From positions 1 to 64,000 of the forward strand of contig NC_067205.1 in assembly GCF_026262505.1 (NCBI RefSeq): DNA of 64,000 nucleotides, read 5' to 3'. The stretch's first letter is position 1. Each line of letters begins with the position of its first letter. The DNA is from Trichomonas vaginalis G3. Taxonomy: Eukaryota > Parabasalia > Trichomonadida > Trichomonadidae. The position numbers and the translations under genes were made by a program. The notes under the pieces were generated by a model. That model made no database searches. It was not told where the DNA came from and saw only the letters and a list, made by a program, of their open reading frames with translations. Positions 63,365 to 64,000 of this stretch are shown one piece after another.

Positions 63365-64000
63365 TCTCCGAAAGAAAAAAATGAATTTGAGAGGATAAAT
63401 TTATGCCATCAGAAGAAGTGTTCATTTTCGGAATTTTGGGATTAATTTGAAGTGTTCACACTAAGAATATGCTAATTTTTTGAAGTTCAATCATCGTTTG
63501 AAAAATCGATTGTCAGACCAATCTAAATTTTGCCGATAGGCTTACATTAATGGCATAACGAGATTAAGTATGCCAATTAAAGTATGGATACACATGTTTT
63601 GGATATCAAAATCTGATTTTATCGTTGAATATTATGTTGAAAAGACAAAAATCTAGAAAAAAATATGAGTTCCTTTACTGAATAGGCATATTTCTTGATA
63701 TTGCTTCTAAATGAATCTACCATAAGGCTTTCTATTCATTTTATTAAATTGTTCCATTCCTGAATAGCAAAGAATTCATTCAAAACGATTAGATGTTCAG
63801 ATCATCAGTTATCAAGTTCCATTTGAAACCAAATAGCAATCTTATCTATATATTAACCCTTTATTTAAGGTAAATATTTGAAGTCCAGAAAATTATTAGC
63901 TTTTTTACAAAATAATTGATGAAAAATGTAATGTATTGCTAAATTGAAATCACACTAGCTTATTAATTATGCCTAAATACTATATTTTAAATATCATATT
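63365..64000. other. Upstream region of the transporter, nothing recognised
   Basis: AT-rich, no gene or repeat seen to the window end. Confidence 0.35.

Overview
The window looks like nuclear DNA of a parabasalid protist, most like Tritrichomonas. It is very AT-rich, no introns are evident, and the coding families are the usual trichomonad ones: BspA-like leucine-rich-repeat surface proteins, DUF3447-type ankyrin proteins, GP63 (M8)-like surface proteins with Thr/Pro stalks, a glycine/furin-type Cys-rich protein, a saposin-like protein, a giant multi-membrane adenylyl cyclase, a B56 PP2A subunit and an SP-family sugar transporter. Four starts have TCA directly before the ATG, as expected for the trichomonad initiator element. 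The organism call is inference; I ran no search.

Layout. 1-960 is a noisy ~120-bp tandem repeat. 2950-7935 is a 37-bp satellite organised as a 259-bp seven-monomer higher-order repeat that has broken up an ankyrin gene (7.7-8.7 kb). 8832-11262 is a giant palindrome built of successive hairpins, flanked by a 10-bp target duplication. 11.4-12.0 kb is a decayed hybrid-cluster-protein gene and 12.55-14.1 kb a PP2A B56 gene with a frameshift. After a 25-N gap, 14.26-16.1 kb carries a compact virus- or Maverick-like cluster: a frameshifted adenine methyltransferase, a tiny membrane protein, a basic protein and an amphipathic capsid-like protein. 16.1-25 kb is non-coding and repeat-rich: a second hairpin train, a 10/20-bp satellite, and 122-bp and 133-bp tandem arrays whose units are themselves sets of hairpins.

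From 25 kb onward genes return. In order: a truncated surface protein, a membrane protein with two in-frame stops, a PPP-family phosphatase, a saposin-like protein, a BspA-like protein, a beta-helix surface fragment, a small hairpin element (36.9-37.4 kb, 9-bp target duplication), a duplicated inactive GP63-like gene, a second BspA-like protein, a Gly-rich protein, a 1.7-kb inverted-repeat element, an acidic-tailed membrane protein, tRNA-Ile, a Cys-motif protein, an adenylyl cyclase, a NAPE-PLD-like hydrolase, a coiled-coil protein, an EGF-like membrane protein, another beta-helix fragment and a sugar transporter.

The genes do not form an operon or a single pathway. They fall into cell-surface/host-interaction genes (BspA, GP63-like, beta-helix, Gly-rich, EGF-like, saposin) and signalling or housekeeping genes (cyclase, PPP phosphatase, B56, NAPE-PLD, transporter, tRNA). 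Many surface genes are damaged by isolated stops, single frameshifts or missing ATGs; part of this may be uncorrected long-read error. The most unusual feature is the set of hairpin-train elements: two discrete mobile-looking elements with target duplications plus three arrays with the same architecture.
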